A DNA stretch of 8,201 bases from Dysgonamonadaceae bacterium. GTDB taxonomy: Bacteria > Bacteroidota > Bacteroidia > Bacteroidales > Azobacteroidaceae. Location of the stretch: positions 1 through 8,201 of the forward strand of contig JAISNS010000193.1 of the NCBI GenBank assembly GCA_031276105.1, in the 5' to 3' direction. The stretch's first letter is position 1, and each line of letters begins with the position of its first letter. Positions 7,777 through 8,201 of the stretch are shown piece after piece. A program made the translations under genes and the position numbers. The notes below the pieces were generated by a model. That model did not search any database, had not been told where the DNA came from, and saw only the letters and a program-made list of their open reading frames with translations.

Positions 7777-8201
7777 TTAATCGGCTGCTACGCAACGTAC
7801 GGAATACCCGTAAGACCGATAGGGGTCGTCCATACCTTGGTCATACCCTCGGAGGTACAGTATGTAAGCATTTGAACCGGACGGACTACTACTCAGGTAA
7901 TAGCCGGCTTCGCCACGATAGGCCAACACGCCATTGCTGTAGTTCCGGGCGCCAGCGGCTGGAAGGTAGAGGTAATCGCCAACCTTCATAACGTTATTAT
8001 AATTATCGTTAGGAATAGGGTCATGATTCGTGTTCCAAGACTGTGTGTTTCCGCCTGAAGTACCAACATATTTCTTAATCGCATTATTGCTTGTGTTAAT
8101 TACAGCATCCCACTCATCTTTCGTCTGCAAACGCCAGCCGGAAGGACAAGGATTATTAGCAGGAAGCCAACCTTGAGAATCATTCTGATAAGTCTTTGAT
8201 G
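7777..8201 (-). CDS. FISUMP-domain protein, C-terminal part (start lies beyond the right edge)
   Basis: The minus-strand frame is open from the window edge to a TAA at 7779-7777, giving 140 visible residues. The apparent start at 8130 is only an internal TTG; the reading continues upstream without a stop, with NPCPSGWRLQTKDEWDAV spanning that point. The Fibrobacter succinogenes major paralogous (FISUMP) domain is recognised by QGWLP, CPSGWRLQTKDEW, the LYLPAAGARN stretch, YRGEAGYYLSSS, and the C-terminal YGYSVRCVAAD. A Gln stands where many members have Pro in GWR-x-P-T. The domain is common in secreted or surface lipoproteins of Bacteroidota and Fibrobacteres and has no established function. 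The N-terminus, and therefore any signal peptide or preceding domain, is outside the window. It converges on the OstA-like gene and shares its terminator. Confidence 0.9.
   Translation of the reverse strand, partial: SKTYQNDSQGWLPANNPCPSGWRLQTKDEWDAVINTSNNAIKKYVGTSGGNTQSWNTNHDPIPNDNYNNVMKVGDYLYLPAAGARNYSNGVLAYRGEAGYYLSSSPSGSNAYILYLRGYDQGMDDPYRSYGYSVRCVAAD

Noticed and set aside
8128..8130. TTG as the start of the FISUMP gene
   Set aside because: The same frame continues upstream through the conserved CPSGWR motif to the window edge, so the TTG is an internal leucine codon.

Overview
The window looks like chromosomal DNA from a member of the Bacteroidota, most likely of the order Bacteroidales. 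Three things point there. Exact TAnnTTTG boxes, the -7 element of that phylum's housekeeping sigma factor, lie upstream of both leftward and rightward starts. No start codon has a recognisable Shine-Dalgarno sequence. The gene content, guaB followed by three SurA/PpiC-type proteins and an OstA-like protein, with a FISUMP-domain gene nearby, is typical of these bacteria. Nothing in the sequence fixes the genus.

Layout, left to right: (1) 1-41 appears to be the first 13 codons of a gene on the minus strand, running off the left edge. (2) 42-336 is an AT-rich divergent intergenic region with two outward-facing promoter boxes and an array of five 7-bp repeats. (3) 337-1818 is guaB (IMP dehydrogenase), complete with all its catalytic motifs. 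(4) 1910-7684 is a tight run of four same-strand genes whose internal junctions are a 1-bp gap, a 16-bp gap (or an 8-bp overlap) and an 11-bp overlap. They encode an exported protein with two parvulin regions, a lipoprotein with a SurA-like N-terminal region but no parvulin domain, a SurA-like periplasmic chaperone with two parvulin regions, and an OstA/LptA-like protein. (5) 7685-7776 is a short convergent intergenic region with a bidirectional hairpin terminator and a second array of 7-bp repeats that ends exactly at the stop codon of the next gene. (6) 7777-8201 is the C-terminal part of a FISUMP-domain protein on the minus strand, running off the right edge.

The 1910-7684 block reads as one operon for the cell envelope. 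The parvulin/SurA proteins would escort outer-membrane proteins across the periplasm. The OstA-like protein belongs to the fold family that handles lipopolysaccharide transport (LptA and the LptD N-terminus). guaB makes guanine nucleotides and is only a positional neighbour; no terminator is visible between it and the operon, so some read-through is possible.

I see no rRNA, tRNA, CRISPR array, transposase or phage gene. The core is conserved housekeeping DNA. The less ordinary signals are the two heptamer arrays bracketing the block, the lipoprotein that has lost its isomerase domain, and the FISUMP gene at the right edge. I do not see convincing evidence of an undescribed system.
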